A DNA stretch of 64,000 bases from Fundidesulfovibrio soli (lineage in GTDB: Bacteria; Desulfobacterota; Desulfovibrionia; Desulfovibrionales; Desulfovibrionaceae): contig NZ_JAKZKW010000009.1 in NCBI RefSeq assembly GCF_022808695.1, forward strand, positions 1 through 64,000, given 5' to 3'. Shown here in pieces: positions 27,845 to 35,718 of the stretch (within the stretch, counting starts at the first letter, position 1; every line of letters begins with the position of its first letter). The translations under genes were made by a program, and so were the position numbers. The notes below the pieces were generated by a model. It was not told where the DNA came from, made no database searches, and saw only the letters and a program-made list of their open reading frames with translations.

Positions 27845-30256
27845 ATGCGCCAGAACATCCCCGCTCAGCCCCTCGCGGGCGTCCGTCTCACCCGGCAGGA
27901 CCTCATCGGCAGCGAACACGCCCTCAAGGACGCCCTCCAGGCCTTCGTGGGCTTCAAGTCCTACAGTTTGTACTTCCCTCCCCCGGGTACCGGCCCCGGC
28001 CCTGCCGAGCCTGAGTTCCTGCGCGGGGAGCAGAAGCTCCTGCTGCCGCTCACGCACGAGGGCGAGCTGATGGGCATGTTCATGGCCAGGGGCGTGAAGC
28101 CGCAGCCCTCCAAGGGGGCGCTCTCGGTGCTCAACCAGGCGGCCTCGCTCTGCCTGGAGAACCTCCGCCTGGCCAAGGCCTGCCGCACGGACCCCGTCAC
28201 CGGCCTGGTCAACCGCCAGCACCTGACCCAGGCCCTGGAGCGCGAGATCGAGCTGGTGCAGGCCTGCATCCTGCCCGGCTCGGCCAGCTGCCTGGAGGCC
28301 GGACCCGGCGAGGCGCGCGGCGGCTTCGGGCTGGTGCTCTTCGACGTGGACTTCTTCACCTGGGTCAACCAGGGCTTCGGCCACCTCTTCGGCGAGAAGC
28401 TGCTGGCCTCCGTGGGCGCGCTGCTCACCGCCATCGCCCCGGGGGACAGCCTCTGCGCCCGCCTGGGCGAGGACGTGTTCGCCGTCCTGCTTCCCGGCGG
28501 CACCCCGGCCCGCTGCCAGGAGCTGGCCGAGAATTTCCGCTCCGCCGTGGCCGAGGAGGTCTTCGAGTACCCCGTCAACGGCGAGCGCATCCGCCTGACC
28601 GTGAGCGCGGGCTTCGCCCTCTACCCGCAGGACCTGCACGGCGGCCAGCTGGGCGCGCCCACCGGCGAGGCCGCGCGCATCCTGATCCAGAAGGCCCGCA
28701 AGACCCTGGCCTGCGCCAAGGACCTGGGCCGCAACCAGGTCATCAGCTTCGCCCGGCTGCTGCGCGAAGGCGGCCAGGTGCTGGAGCGCCTGCCCCTGGG
28801 CCGACTGGCCGTGAGCCTGGGCCGCGCCGTGGACGCCAAGGAGGGCCAGCGCTTCCTGGTCTGGTCGCCGCGCTTCGAGGGCGCGCACCAGCTGGCCCGC
28901 TCCGGCGAGACCCGCGTCTCCGGGCGCTACCCGGCCATGGTCAAGGGCGAGATCATCCTCATGGAGACCCAGGAGGACGTCTCCTTCGCGGAGGTGCTGC
29001 ACCTCACCGACGCCTCCTGGCCCATCGAACCCGGCGACCGCCTGCTCATGGCCCAGGAGGGCGAGGAGCGCTTCGCCGCCGAGGACCAGCCCCCGGCCCA
29101 GCCCCAGCGCGACATGGTCAGCGGGCTCCTGGGCCACCGCGACTTCATCCGCCACATCGCCCAGGCCCGCGATTCGCAAAACGTGTTCAGCCTGGCCCTG
29201 GTGCGCCTGCCCGAGCCCGGCAAGGAGCGCGCCGTGGCCGGCTCCTCCCCGGCCGAGGCCCGCGTGCAGGAGGTCACGGCCCTGTGCCGCGAGTGCTTCG
29301 GCCACCAGTTGCAGGGCGGGCGCTTCTCCACCGGCAGCCTCATCCTCTTCCTGCCCGGAGTGGACCCCCTGGAGCTGCGTCCCCGCTTCGCCGCCTTCAT
29401 GGAGGCCGCCCGGGAGCGCCTGGGCCTTCAACTGGCCGTGGGCCTGGCGGGCTATCCCTTCCTGAATTTCGGCAAGGCCGACGTGCTGGAGAATTGCCGC
29501 AAGGCCCTGGACCACTCCCTGCTGCTGCCCGGGCGGGACAAGCTGGCCGTGTTCGACTCCATCTCCCTGACCATCAGCGCGGACAGGCTCTTCACCCTGG
29601 GCGACGTCTACGGCGCGGTGGAGGAGTACAAGCTGGCACTGCTGGCCGACGAGGAGAACCGCCTGGCCCGCAACTCCCTGGGCATCTGCCTGGCCAGGCT
29701 CGGGCGCATGGCCCAGGCCAAGGCCGAGTTCGAGCGCGTGCTGGCCAAGGAGCCGCGCAACGCCATGGCCCTGTACAACCTGGGCCACGCCTGCCACCGC
29801 CTGGGCGAGGTGGCCCAGGCCCGCAAGTGCTTCCAGCGCTGCCTGAAGCTCAACCCCGGCGACGTGTACAGCCTGCTGCGCCTGGGCCGCATGGCCGAGG
29901 AGTCCGGCAAGCTGGCCAACGCCCGGAAATACTACGAGAAGGTGAACGCCCTGCCCGGCGGCAAGGGCCTGGCCATGCGCCACCTGGCACGTGTGGCCCT
30001 GGCCCTGGGCCGCACCGAGCAGGGCCGCGAGTACCTGCACCAGGCCCTGCTGCACGACCCCAAGGACGCCTTCTCCATGAACCTGCTGGCCAAGTTGTAC
30101 CTCGACGCCGGGGAGGACCCGGCCATCGCCGAGGCCCTGGCAAGGCAGAGCGCTGCACTGCGCCCGGAGCAGAAGCAGTTCTGGAAGGAGCTGGCCAGGG
30201 CGCTGGAGAAGCAGGGCAAGAAGGAAGAGGCCCAGCAGGCGCTGGCCAGGGGGTAG
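27845..30256 (+). CDS. Degenerate GGDEF protein with TPR repeats
   Basis: 803 aa. After a ~105-residue GAF-like N-terminus comes a GGDEF domain: TDPVTGLVNR (115-124), DVDFFTWVNQGFGHLFGEKLL, then RLGEDVFAVLLPG where the signature should be, so the GGDEF box reads GEDVF (208-212). LTVSAGFALYP and GRNQVI close the domain. Residues about 425-575 look like a second, even more reduced GGDEF fold (GGRFSTGSLILFLPG; GLAGYPFLNFGKADVLENCRKAL). From about 580 to 795 are TPR repeats (ARNSLGICLARLGRMAQAKA, LYNLGHACHRLGEVAQA). Probably a c-di-GMP or GTP receptor or scaffold rather than a cyclase. The cupin gene follows 6 bp later. Confidence 0.85.
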   Translation: MRQNIPAQPLAGVRLTRQDLIGSEHALKDALQAFVGFKSYSLYFPPPGTGPGPAEPEFLRGEQKLLLPLTHEGELMGMFMARGVKPQPSKGALSVLNQAASLCLENLRLAKACRTDPVTGLVNRQHLTQALEREIELVQACILPGSASCLEAGPGEARGGFGLVLFDVDFFTWVNQGFGHLFGEKLLASVGALLTAIAPGDSLCARLGEDVFAVLLPGGTPARCQELAENFRSAVAEEVFEYPVNGERIRLTVSAGFALYPQDLHGGQLGAPTGEAARILIQKARKTLACAKDLGRNQVISFARLLREGGQVLERLPLGRLAVSLGRAVDAKEGQRFLVWSPRFEGAHQLARSGETRVSGRYPAMVKGEIILMETQEDVSFAEVLHLTDASWPIEPGDRLLMAQEGEERFAAEDQPPAQPQRDMVSGLLGHRDFIRHIAQARDSQNVFSLALVRLPEPGKERAVAGSSPAEARVQEVTALCRECFGHQLQGGRFSTGSLILFLPGVDPLELRPRFAAFMEAARERLGLQLAVGLAGYPFLNFGKADVLENCRKALDHSLLLPGRDKLAVFDSISLTISADRLFTLGDVYGAVEEYKLALLADEENRLARNSLGICLARLGRMAQAKAEFERVLAKEPRNAMALYNLGHACHRLGEVAQARKCFQRCLKLNPGDVYSLLRLGRMAEESGKLANARKYYEKVNALPGGKGLAMRHLARVALALGRTEQGREYLHQALLHDPKDAFSMNLLAKLYLDAGEDPAIAEALARQSAALRPEQKQFWKELARALEKQGKKEEAQQALARG

Positions 30257-30262
30257 CGGGCC

Positions 30263-30628
30263 ATGAAGGCGATAGATCTGAAGGGCGCTACCGCGTCCAT
30301 CGACGCGCTGTGGTCTCCCCGGGTGGCCGCGCAGGTCAACGACACCTACGTGAAGCTGGCGCGCATCCAGGGAGATTTCGTCTGGCACGCCCACGAGCGC
30401 GAGGACGAGATGTTCGTGGTGCTGAAGGGCAGGCTGTGCATCCGCTTCCGCGACGGCGACGTCTGGCTGGAGGAAGGCCAGGCCCTGGCCATCCCGCGCG
30501 GCGTGGAGCACTGCCCCCACGCCCCGGAAGAGGTGCACATCATGCTTGTGGAGCCCGCCGGAACGGTGAACACCGGGGACGCGAGCGGGGATGAGCGTAC
30601 GCAGGACGCGCCGGTCTGGCTGGAGTAG
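30263..30628 (+). CDS. Cupin-domain protein
   Basis: 121 aa, a single small cupin barrel. WHAHEREDEMFVVLKGRL gives the HxHx5E metal-binding motif, followed by GQALAIPRGVEHCPHAP with the last histidine. No signal peptide. Small cupins of this kind are of unknown function in most bacteria. It begins 6 bp after the GGDEF-TPR gene, so co-transcription is likely. Confidence 0.88.
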   Translation: MKAIDLKGATASIDALWSPRVAAQVNDTYVKLARIQGDFVWHAHEREDEMFVVLKGRLCIRFRDGDVWLEEGQALAIPRGVEHCPHAPEEVHIMLVEPAGTVNTGDASGDERTQDAPVWLE

Positions 30629-30641
30629 TATTCAGAAGAAG

Positions 30642-30701
30642 ATGCCTCCGGCGGCAAAAGGGAGTTCCTCCCTTTTGAATCCCTTCTCCGCTTCGCGTCC
30701 G
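30642..30701 (+). repeat. Palindromic repeat family A, copy 4
   Basis: GCCTCCGGCGGC flank, then a perfect 9-bp stem AAAAGGGAG / CTCCCTTTT around loop TTC, then GAATCCC and a CGCTTCGCG end. The stem differs from copies 1 and 2 in both arms. Between the cupin stop and the copA stop; it may also act as a weak terminator in both directions. Confidence 0.78.
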
Positions 30702-30728
30702 GCGCGCGGGCACCGCGTTCTCAGGCGG

Positions 30729-33197
30729 CTACCCCTTCCAGAAGCGCAGCCTGAGCGCGTTCGAAACTACCGACACCGAACTCATGGCCATGGCCGCGCC
30801 CGCGATCATGGGCGAGAGCGTTGGCCCACCGAAGGCGTGCAGCACCCCCGCCGCCACCGGAATGCCCAGCACGTTGTAGGCGAAGGCCCAGAACAGGTTC
30901 TGGCGGATGTTGCGCACCGTGGCCCGCGACAACCCGATGGCCGTGAGCACCCCGCGCAGGTCGCCGCGCATGAGCACCACGTCCCCGGTCTCGATGGCCA
31001 CGTCGATGCCCGTGCCCATGGAGACGCCCACGTCGGCCTTGGCCAGGGCCGGGGCGTCGTTGATGCCGTCGCCCACCATGGCCACCTTGAGGCCCTGGGC
31101 CTGCAACTCCGCCACGCGCGCGGCCTTGCCCTCGGGCGGCACCTCGGCGGAGACCTCCTCCACCCCGGCCTGGGCGGCCACGGCGTCGGCCGTGCGCTGG
31201 TTGTCGCCGGTGAGCATCACCACGCGCAGGCCCATCTCCCGCAGGCGGCGCACCGTCTCAGGGGCCTCCGGGCGTATCGCGTCGGCCACGGCCAGAATGC
31301 CCAGGAGCCTGCCCCCTTCGACCACGAACAGCGGCGTCTTGGCCTCGGCCGAGAGCCGCTCCCCCTCGGCAAGCATGTCCGGCGAAATCTCCACGCCCTG
31401 CCCGGCCAGCCAGCCGGGCCGCCCGACCTGCACCAGCCTGCCGCCGATGTTGCCGCCCACGCCGCTGCCCGGCGTCGCCTGCGCGCCGGATGCGAAGGGC
31501 AGCGCCAGGCCGCGCGCCTGCGCCGCCTGGACCACGGCCTGCCCCAGCGGGTGGGCCGAGAGGGCCTCCACCGCGGCGGCGTGGGCCAGCAGAATCTCGG
31601 CGGCGGTGCCGGGCGCTGGCAACACGTCGGTGAGCACGGGCTTGCCCAGGGTCAGGGTGCCGGTCTTGTCCATGACCACGGCCCCCACCTCGCTGGCGGC
31701 CTGCAGGGCCTGCCCGCTCTTGATGAGCACGCCCAGGCGCGCGCCCCGGCCGGTGCCCACCATGATGGAGGTGGGCGTGGCCAGGCCCATGGCGCATGGG
31801 CAGGCGATGACCATCACGCTCACGAAGATGCGCAGGGAGAAGGCCCAGCCCTCCCCGGCCAGGAGCCAGGCCAGCCCTGCCAGAACGGCCAGGGCCATGA
31901 CGATGGGCACGAAATAGAGGCTCACCGTGTCCGCCAGGCTGGCGATGGGCGCCTTGGAGCCCTGGGCGTCGCGCACCAGGGCGATGATCCGGGCCAGCAT
32001 GGTGTCGCGCCCCACCTTCAGCGCGCGCATGGTCAGCGCGCCCAGGGCGTTCATTGTCCCCGCCGCCAGCTGGTCGCCGGGCTTCTTGGCCACGGGCAGG
32101 CTCTCGCCGGTGAGCATGGATTCGTCCACCTCGGAGGCTCCCTCGATCACCTCGCCGTCCACGGGCACGCGCTCGCCGGGGCGCACCAGCAGCGTGTCCC
32201 CAGGGCGCACCTGCTTCACGGGCACGACGGTCTGTGCCCCGTCCGCCCCGATGCGGGTGGCCGTCTCCGGGGCAAGGCGCATGAGCGCCCGCACGGCCTC
32301 GGCCGTCTTGGAGCGTGAGCGGGCCTCGAGATACTTGCCCAGGGAGATCAGCGCCACGATCACCGCGGCGGACTCGTAATAGAGCCCATGCACGGCATGG
32401 TGCGGGTTGATGCCCAGAACGATCTCCAGGGTGCTCCACAGCGAGGCCAGGAAGGCCGCGCCCGTGCCCAGGGCGATGAGCGAGTCCATGGTGGGTCCGC
32501 CGCGCAGCAGGGCGGGCACCCCGTCCAGGTAGAAGCGCCGCCCCAGCCACAGGAGCGGGGCCGTGAGCGCCAGCTGCAGGAGCGCATACGCCGCCGGGGA
32601 GTGCTCCGGGGCCAGGAAGCCCGGCAGCGCGAGCCCAACCATGGGTCCCATGGCCACCAGCAGTTCGAGCCCGCCCAGCACGAGCTGGGGGATCAAGGCC
32701 CGGCGCTGGGCCTCCAGCCTGTCGGCCTGGGCTTTCTGCTGCGTCTCGAAGACGGACTCGTCCTCGGCGGCCAGGGGCGTGGCGCTGAAGCCCAGTTCCG
32801 CGATCTTCGCGGTGACGATCTCCAGGGACGGCCCGGTGGGTGAAAGCGTCAGTTCGCCCGTCTCCGTGGCCAGGTTCACCCGGATGGAGTCCACGCCCTC
32901 CACGGCGCCCACCACCTTCTCGATGCGGCTGGAGCAGGAGGCGCAGTGCATGCCGCCGATGGCCAGCCGGATGGTGGCGGCTGGCTTGGGCAGGGTCAGC
33001 CCGAAACCCAGCCCGGCCAAGCGATCGGCAATGGCCTCCAGGGAGGTCCTGGCCGGGTCCCACTGCACGTCCAGAGTCTCGGAGGCCAGATTCACCACGG
33101 CTGATTCCACGCCCGGCATCTGGGACAAAACGCGCTCTATGCGGCCCGAACAGGCCGCGCAGTGCATGCCGGTGACAGGCAGGGTTCGCTTTTCCAT
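30729..33197 (-). CDS. copA: Copper-translocating P-type ATPase
   Basis: 822 aa. Two N-terminal heavy-metal domains with GMHCAACS (Cys13, Cys16) and GMHCASCS (Cys86, Cys89). The P1B transporter core follows: LTGES phosphatase motif, CPC in the ion-binding helix (VIACPCAMGLATP, Cys466 and Cys468), phosphorylation Asp510 in DKTGTLTLG, and the GDGINDAPAL hinge. These fix it as a Cu(I)-type exporter at the inner membrane. It follows csoR by 34 bp on the same strand and should be induced by copper through the operators at 33555-33591. Confidence 0.95.
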   Translation of the reverse strand: MEKRTLPVTGMHCAACSGRIERVLSQMPGVESAVVNLASETLDVQWDPARTSLEAIADRLAGLGFGLTLPKPAATIRLAIGGMHCASCSSRIEKVVGAVEGVDSIRVNLATETGELTLSPTGPSLEIVTAKIAELGFSATPLAAEDESVFETQQKAQADRLEAQRRALIPQLVLGGLELLVAMGPMVGLALPGFLAPEHSPAAYALLQLALTAPLLWLGRRFYLDGVPALLRGGPTMDSLIALGTGAAFLASLWSTLEIVLGINPHHAVHGLYYESAAVIVALISLGKYLEARSRSKTAEAVRALMRLAPETATRIGADGAQTVVPVKQVRPGDTLLVRPGERVPVDGEVIEGASEVDESMLTGESLPVAKKPGDQLAAGTMNALGALTMRALKVGRDTMLARIIALVRDAQGSKAPIASLADTVSLYFVPIVMALAVLAGLAWLLAGEGWAFSLRIFVSVMVIACPCAMGLATPTSIMVGTGRGARLGVLIKSGQALQAASEVGAVVMDKTGTLTLGKPVLTDVLPAPGTAAEILLAHAAAVEALSAHPLGQAVVQAAQARGLALPFASGAQATPGSGVGGNIGGRLVQVGRPGWLAGQGVEISPDMLAEGERLSAEAKTPLFVVEGGRLLGILAVADAIRPEAPETVRRLREMGLRVVMLTGDNQRTADAVAAQAGVEEVSAEVPPEGKAARVAELQAQGLKVAMVGDGINDAPALAKADVGVSMGTGIDVAIETGDVVLMRGDLRGVLTAIGLSRATVRNIRQNLFWAFAYNVLGIPVAAGVLHAFGGPTLSPMIAGAAMAMSSVSVVSNALRLRFWKG

Positions 33198-33231
33198 TTG
33201 GGTGAGCCTTGTATCCTGATTGTGCGCCCGC

Positions 33232-33534
33232 TCACTTCAAGAAGCGGGACAACGCTGTTTTGACTTCCGCCAGCAGCTCCTGCTGCGTCATGGGCCGGGC
33301 GGCCTCGTGCTCTGAGCCGGTGCCGTGCCCCAGCACGCACCCCTCCAGGTGCCTGCCGAGCAGCTCCACGCCCAGGGAGTCCAGGGCGGAGCGCACGGCG
33401 GCGATCTGGTTCAGGATGTCCATGCAGTAGCGTTTTTCCTCCAGCATGCGCTGGATGCCCGCCACCTGGCCCGCGATGCGCTTGACCCGCGCCGACATTT
33501 TCTTGTCGCAGCCGCAATCCGATGCGCAATCCAT
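33232..33534 (-). CDS. csoR: CsoR-family copper-sensing repressor
   Basis: 100 aa from MDCASDCGCDKKMSARVKRI; the longer frame to 33684 runs through the promoter and is rejected. All-helical DUF156 fold, with the three Cu(I) ligands Cys37 (RYCMDIL), His62 and Cys66 (GRHLEGCVLG). The extra N-terminal cysteines could add metal affinity. AGGAGG ribosome-binding site 5 bases from the ATG. It is the first gene of csoR-copA and very likely represses its own promoter. Confidence 0.92.
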   Translation of the reverse strand: MDCASDCGCDKKMSARVKRIAGQVAGIQRMLEEKRYCMDILNQIAAVRSALDSLGVELLGRHLEGCVLGHGTGSEHEAARPMTQQELLAEVKTALSRFLK

Positions 33535-33554
33535 ACGTCCTCCTGCCCTTTCGC

Positions 33555-33599
33555 ATACCCCTATGGGGTATAAAATACCCCCCGTGGGTATCCTGTCAA
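33555..33599 (-). promoter_or_regulatory. csoR-copA promoter with two CsoR-type operators
   Basis: On the minus strand, -35 TTGACA (33594-33599), a 16-bp spacer and -10 TATTTT (33572-33577). Two GC-tract palindromes of the CsoR type cover it: ATACCCCTATGGGGTAT at 33555-33571 (perfect arms, just downstream of the -10) and ATACCCCCCGTGGGTAT at 33575-33591 (in the spacer, overlapping the -10). Repressor binding would block RNA polymerase. Confidence 0.85.
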
Positions 33600-33724
33600 G
33601 GGGCAGTCCGGCAAGGATCCGCAAGCCGCGTGCGGGATGGCCGGGAATGCTCTGGGTGTGAGGGGGATGCGCGTCAACGGCCATTGGCTCCGGGGGGGAA
33701 GTCTGCTACAGGCACTCACCCGCT

Positions 33725-34585
33725 ATGACCATGCCCCAATCACTTTGCATACTGGCCGCCCACGGCTCCTCGCATCCCGGGGCGCGCGCCGCCCTGGAGG
33801 CTTTCGCCGACCGCGTGGGGCGCGAGTTCCCCACGTGCGGGGTGCTGCTGGCCTACACGGCCTCGGGGCGCGCGGGAGTCCACGCCGTGGCGCAGGGCTC
33901 GAAGGGCCAGCCCCTGGAGGGCATCCTTCCGGGCCTCTACGGGCAGGCCAGGCTCGGGCCGCTGCACGTCGCGGTGCTGTCCCTGCATGTCATCGCCGGG
34001 GAGGAGTACGGGCGCATGTGCCGGAGCCTGGAGGACCTGGCGGGCTGCTGCGGAGCCCAGGTGGCCATAGGGGGGCCGCTGCTCGACTCCCCGCTGGACG
34101 CGCCCGACGTGGCCATGGCCCTGCGCGAGAGCCTCGCCCAGGAACCGCCCGACCCGGGCGAGGCGGTGGTGCTCATGGGCCACGGCACCACCCACGCCGC
34201 CCAGTCGCTCTACCGGCACCTGGCCCAGGCCCTGCACCTGAGCCTGCCCGGAGCGCGCCTCGGCGTGCTTGAAGCCGCCGACGCCCAGGACCCGCTGAAC
34301 ATCCGGGCCATCGCCGCGGGCCTGGCCGCATCCGGCGTGCGCCGGGCGCGGCTGATGCCGCTTTTGACCGTGGCCGGCAGGCACGCCCACAAGGACCTCG
34401 CCGGGGACCAGCCCGGCTCCTGGAAATCCGTGCTCGCGGACCACGGCATCGAGAGCCGCGCCGATCTGGCCGGGCTCGTGGAGCGCGAGCCTTTCGCAAC
34501 CCGCCTGGTGCGCCGCCTGCGCGCCCTGACCGGCGGAGGCCCGGGCGGGCGCCCACGGGGCCTGCACGGCGCGGCGCAGCCCTGA
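33725..34585 (+). CDS. cbiK: Sirohydrochlorin cobaltochelatase CbiK
   Basis: 286 aa. Class II chelatase with two similar halves: LAAHGSSHPGARAALEAF at the N-terminus, metal-binding His in LSLHVIAGEEY, VLMGHGTTHAAQSLY, and MPLLTVAGRHAHKDLAGD. It inserts Co2+ (or Fe2+) into sirohydrochlorin, feeding cobalamin or siroheme. No signal peptide, so the cytoplasmic form rather than the periplasmic one known in Desulfovibrio. A second ATG 6 bp in could also be the start. It converges with the HD-GYP gene. Relevant to the siroheme-dependent DsrAB in the same window. Confidence 0.9.
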   Translation: MTMPQSLCILAAHGSSHPGARAALEAFADRVGREFPTCGVLLAYTASGRAGVHAVAQGSKGQPLEGILPGLYGQARLGPLHVAVLSLHVIAGEEYGRMCRSLEDLAGCCGAQVAIGGPLLDSPLDAPDVAMALRESLAQEPPDPGEAVVLMGHGTTHAAQSLYRHLAQALHLSLPGARLGVLEAADAQDPLNIRAIAAGLAASGVRRARLMPLLTVAGRHAHKDLAGDQPGSWKSVLADHGIESRADLAGLVEREPFATRLVRRLRALTGGGPGGRPRGLHGAAQP

Positions 34586-34598
34586 CCCGCGCCCCTTC

Positions 34599-35681
34599 TC
34601 AGTCCTGGTATTTCCTCCTGACCTCGGCCACCTCGTCGTAGTGGCGCTCGAACGCGTCCACCACTGCCGGATCGAAGTACCTCCCGCGCGCGCCTATGAT
34701 CTTGGCCTTGCACACGTCCTCGGGGATGGCCTTCTTGTAGGGGCGCATGCTTCCCAGGGCGTCGTAGACGTCCACCACGGAGACGATGCGCGCCTCCAGC
34801 GGAATCTCGTCGCCCCTGAGCCCGTGGGGGTAGCCCAGGCCGTCCCAGCGCTCGTGGTGGCACAGGGCGATGCGCTGGGCCATGGAGATCAGGTCGTCCT
34901 GCCCCTCCAGCAGGTTGAGCAGGTCCAGGGTGCAGCCGGGCTTGGCGTCCTCCGGGTTGAAGTGCAGCATCTCGCAGCCCAGGATGGTGTGTCGCTTCAT
35001 CACCTCCCACTCCTCGTCTGAGAGCGGGCCGGGCTTGAGCAGGATCTGGTCCGGGATGGAGATCTTGCCGATGTCGTGCATGGGCGCGGCCAGGCGGATG
35101 AGGCGCCTGAAGTCCTGGTCCAGGCCCATGTGCGTGGCCAGTATCCTGGCGATCTCGCCCACGCGGATGACGTGATGCCCCGTGTCGTTGTCGCGGAACT
35201 CGGCCGCCTTGCCCAGGCAGTGGATCACCCGCTCGTTGGCGATCTCGAGCTGTATGGTGCGCTGGCGGACCATGTCCTCCAGGTGTTCCTGGTAGGCCCT
35301 GTTCTCGGCCAGCAGCCGGGCCTTCTCCTCCACCGAGGAGATGGAATGAAGAAGCACGTCGAAATTGAGGATGGGCTTGGAGATGAAATCCCACGCGCCG
35401 GCCCGTATGGCGTCCATGGCGTCGGAGAGCACCCCCACGCCGGAGAGCACCACCGTGGGCAGGCCCGGGCGGCTCTCCCGCGCCTTGGACAGGAAGGTGT
35501 AGCCGTCCATCACCGGCATGTTCAGGTCCACCAGGGCCACACACACGTCGTCGCGGGCCTGCAGCAGGTCCAGGGCTTCCTGCCCGTTGGCGGCCAGAAG
35601 CACATCCCGGTCGCAGTCCTCCAGGAAATCCCGGACGCTGGTGCGGATCGCCGGATCGTCGTCGATGACCAGGATTTTCAT
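34599..35681 (-). CDS. Response regulator with HD-GYP domain
   Basis: 360 aa. Receiver domain with Asp52 (ALVDLNMPVMDG), a short coiled coil (residues about 115-150), then an HD-GYP phosphodiesterase domain: MHDIGK (His202, Asp203), HH at 275-276 and GLGYPHGLRGDEIP. The metal ligands and the GYP motif are intact, so hydrolysis of c-di-GMP is plausible. It is transcribed 37 bp after a sensor kinase gene, its likely partner, giving a ligand-controlled c-di-GMP switch. Confidence 0.93.
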   Translation of the reverse strand: MKILVIDDDPAIRTSVRDFLEDCDRDVLLAANGQEALDLLQARDDVCVALVDLNMPVMDGYTFLSKARESRPGLPTVVLSGVGVLSDAMDAIRAGAWDFISKPILNFDVLLHSISSVEEKARLLAENRAYQEHLEDMVRQRTIQLEIANERVIHCLGKAAEFRDNDTGHHVIRVGEIARILATHMGLDQDFRRLIRLAAPMHDIGKISIPDQILLKPGPLSDEEWEVMKRHTILGCEMLHFNPEDAKPGCTLDLLNLLEGQDDLISMAQRIALCHHERWDGLGYPHGLRGDEIPLEARIVSVVDVYDALGSMRPYKKAIPEDVCKAKIIGARGRYFDPAVVDAFERHYDEVAEVRRKYQD

Positions 35682-35718
35682 CCTGCCCTCCTGAGTTCAG
35701 AGTATGTCCCAGTACGGC

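Noticed and set aside
33600-33724. Possible cobalamin riboswitch in front of cbiK
   Set aside because: The leader is short, GC-rich and lacks a B12 box and the usual core helices.
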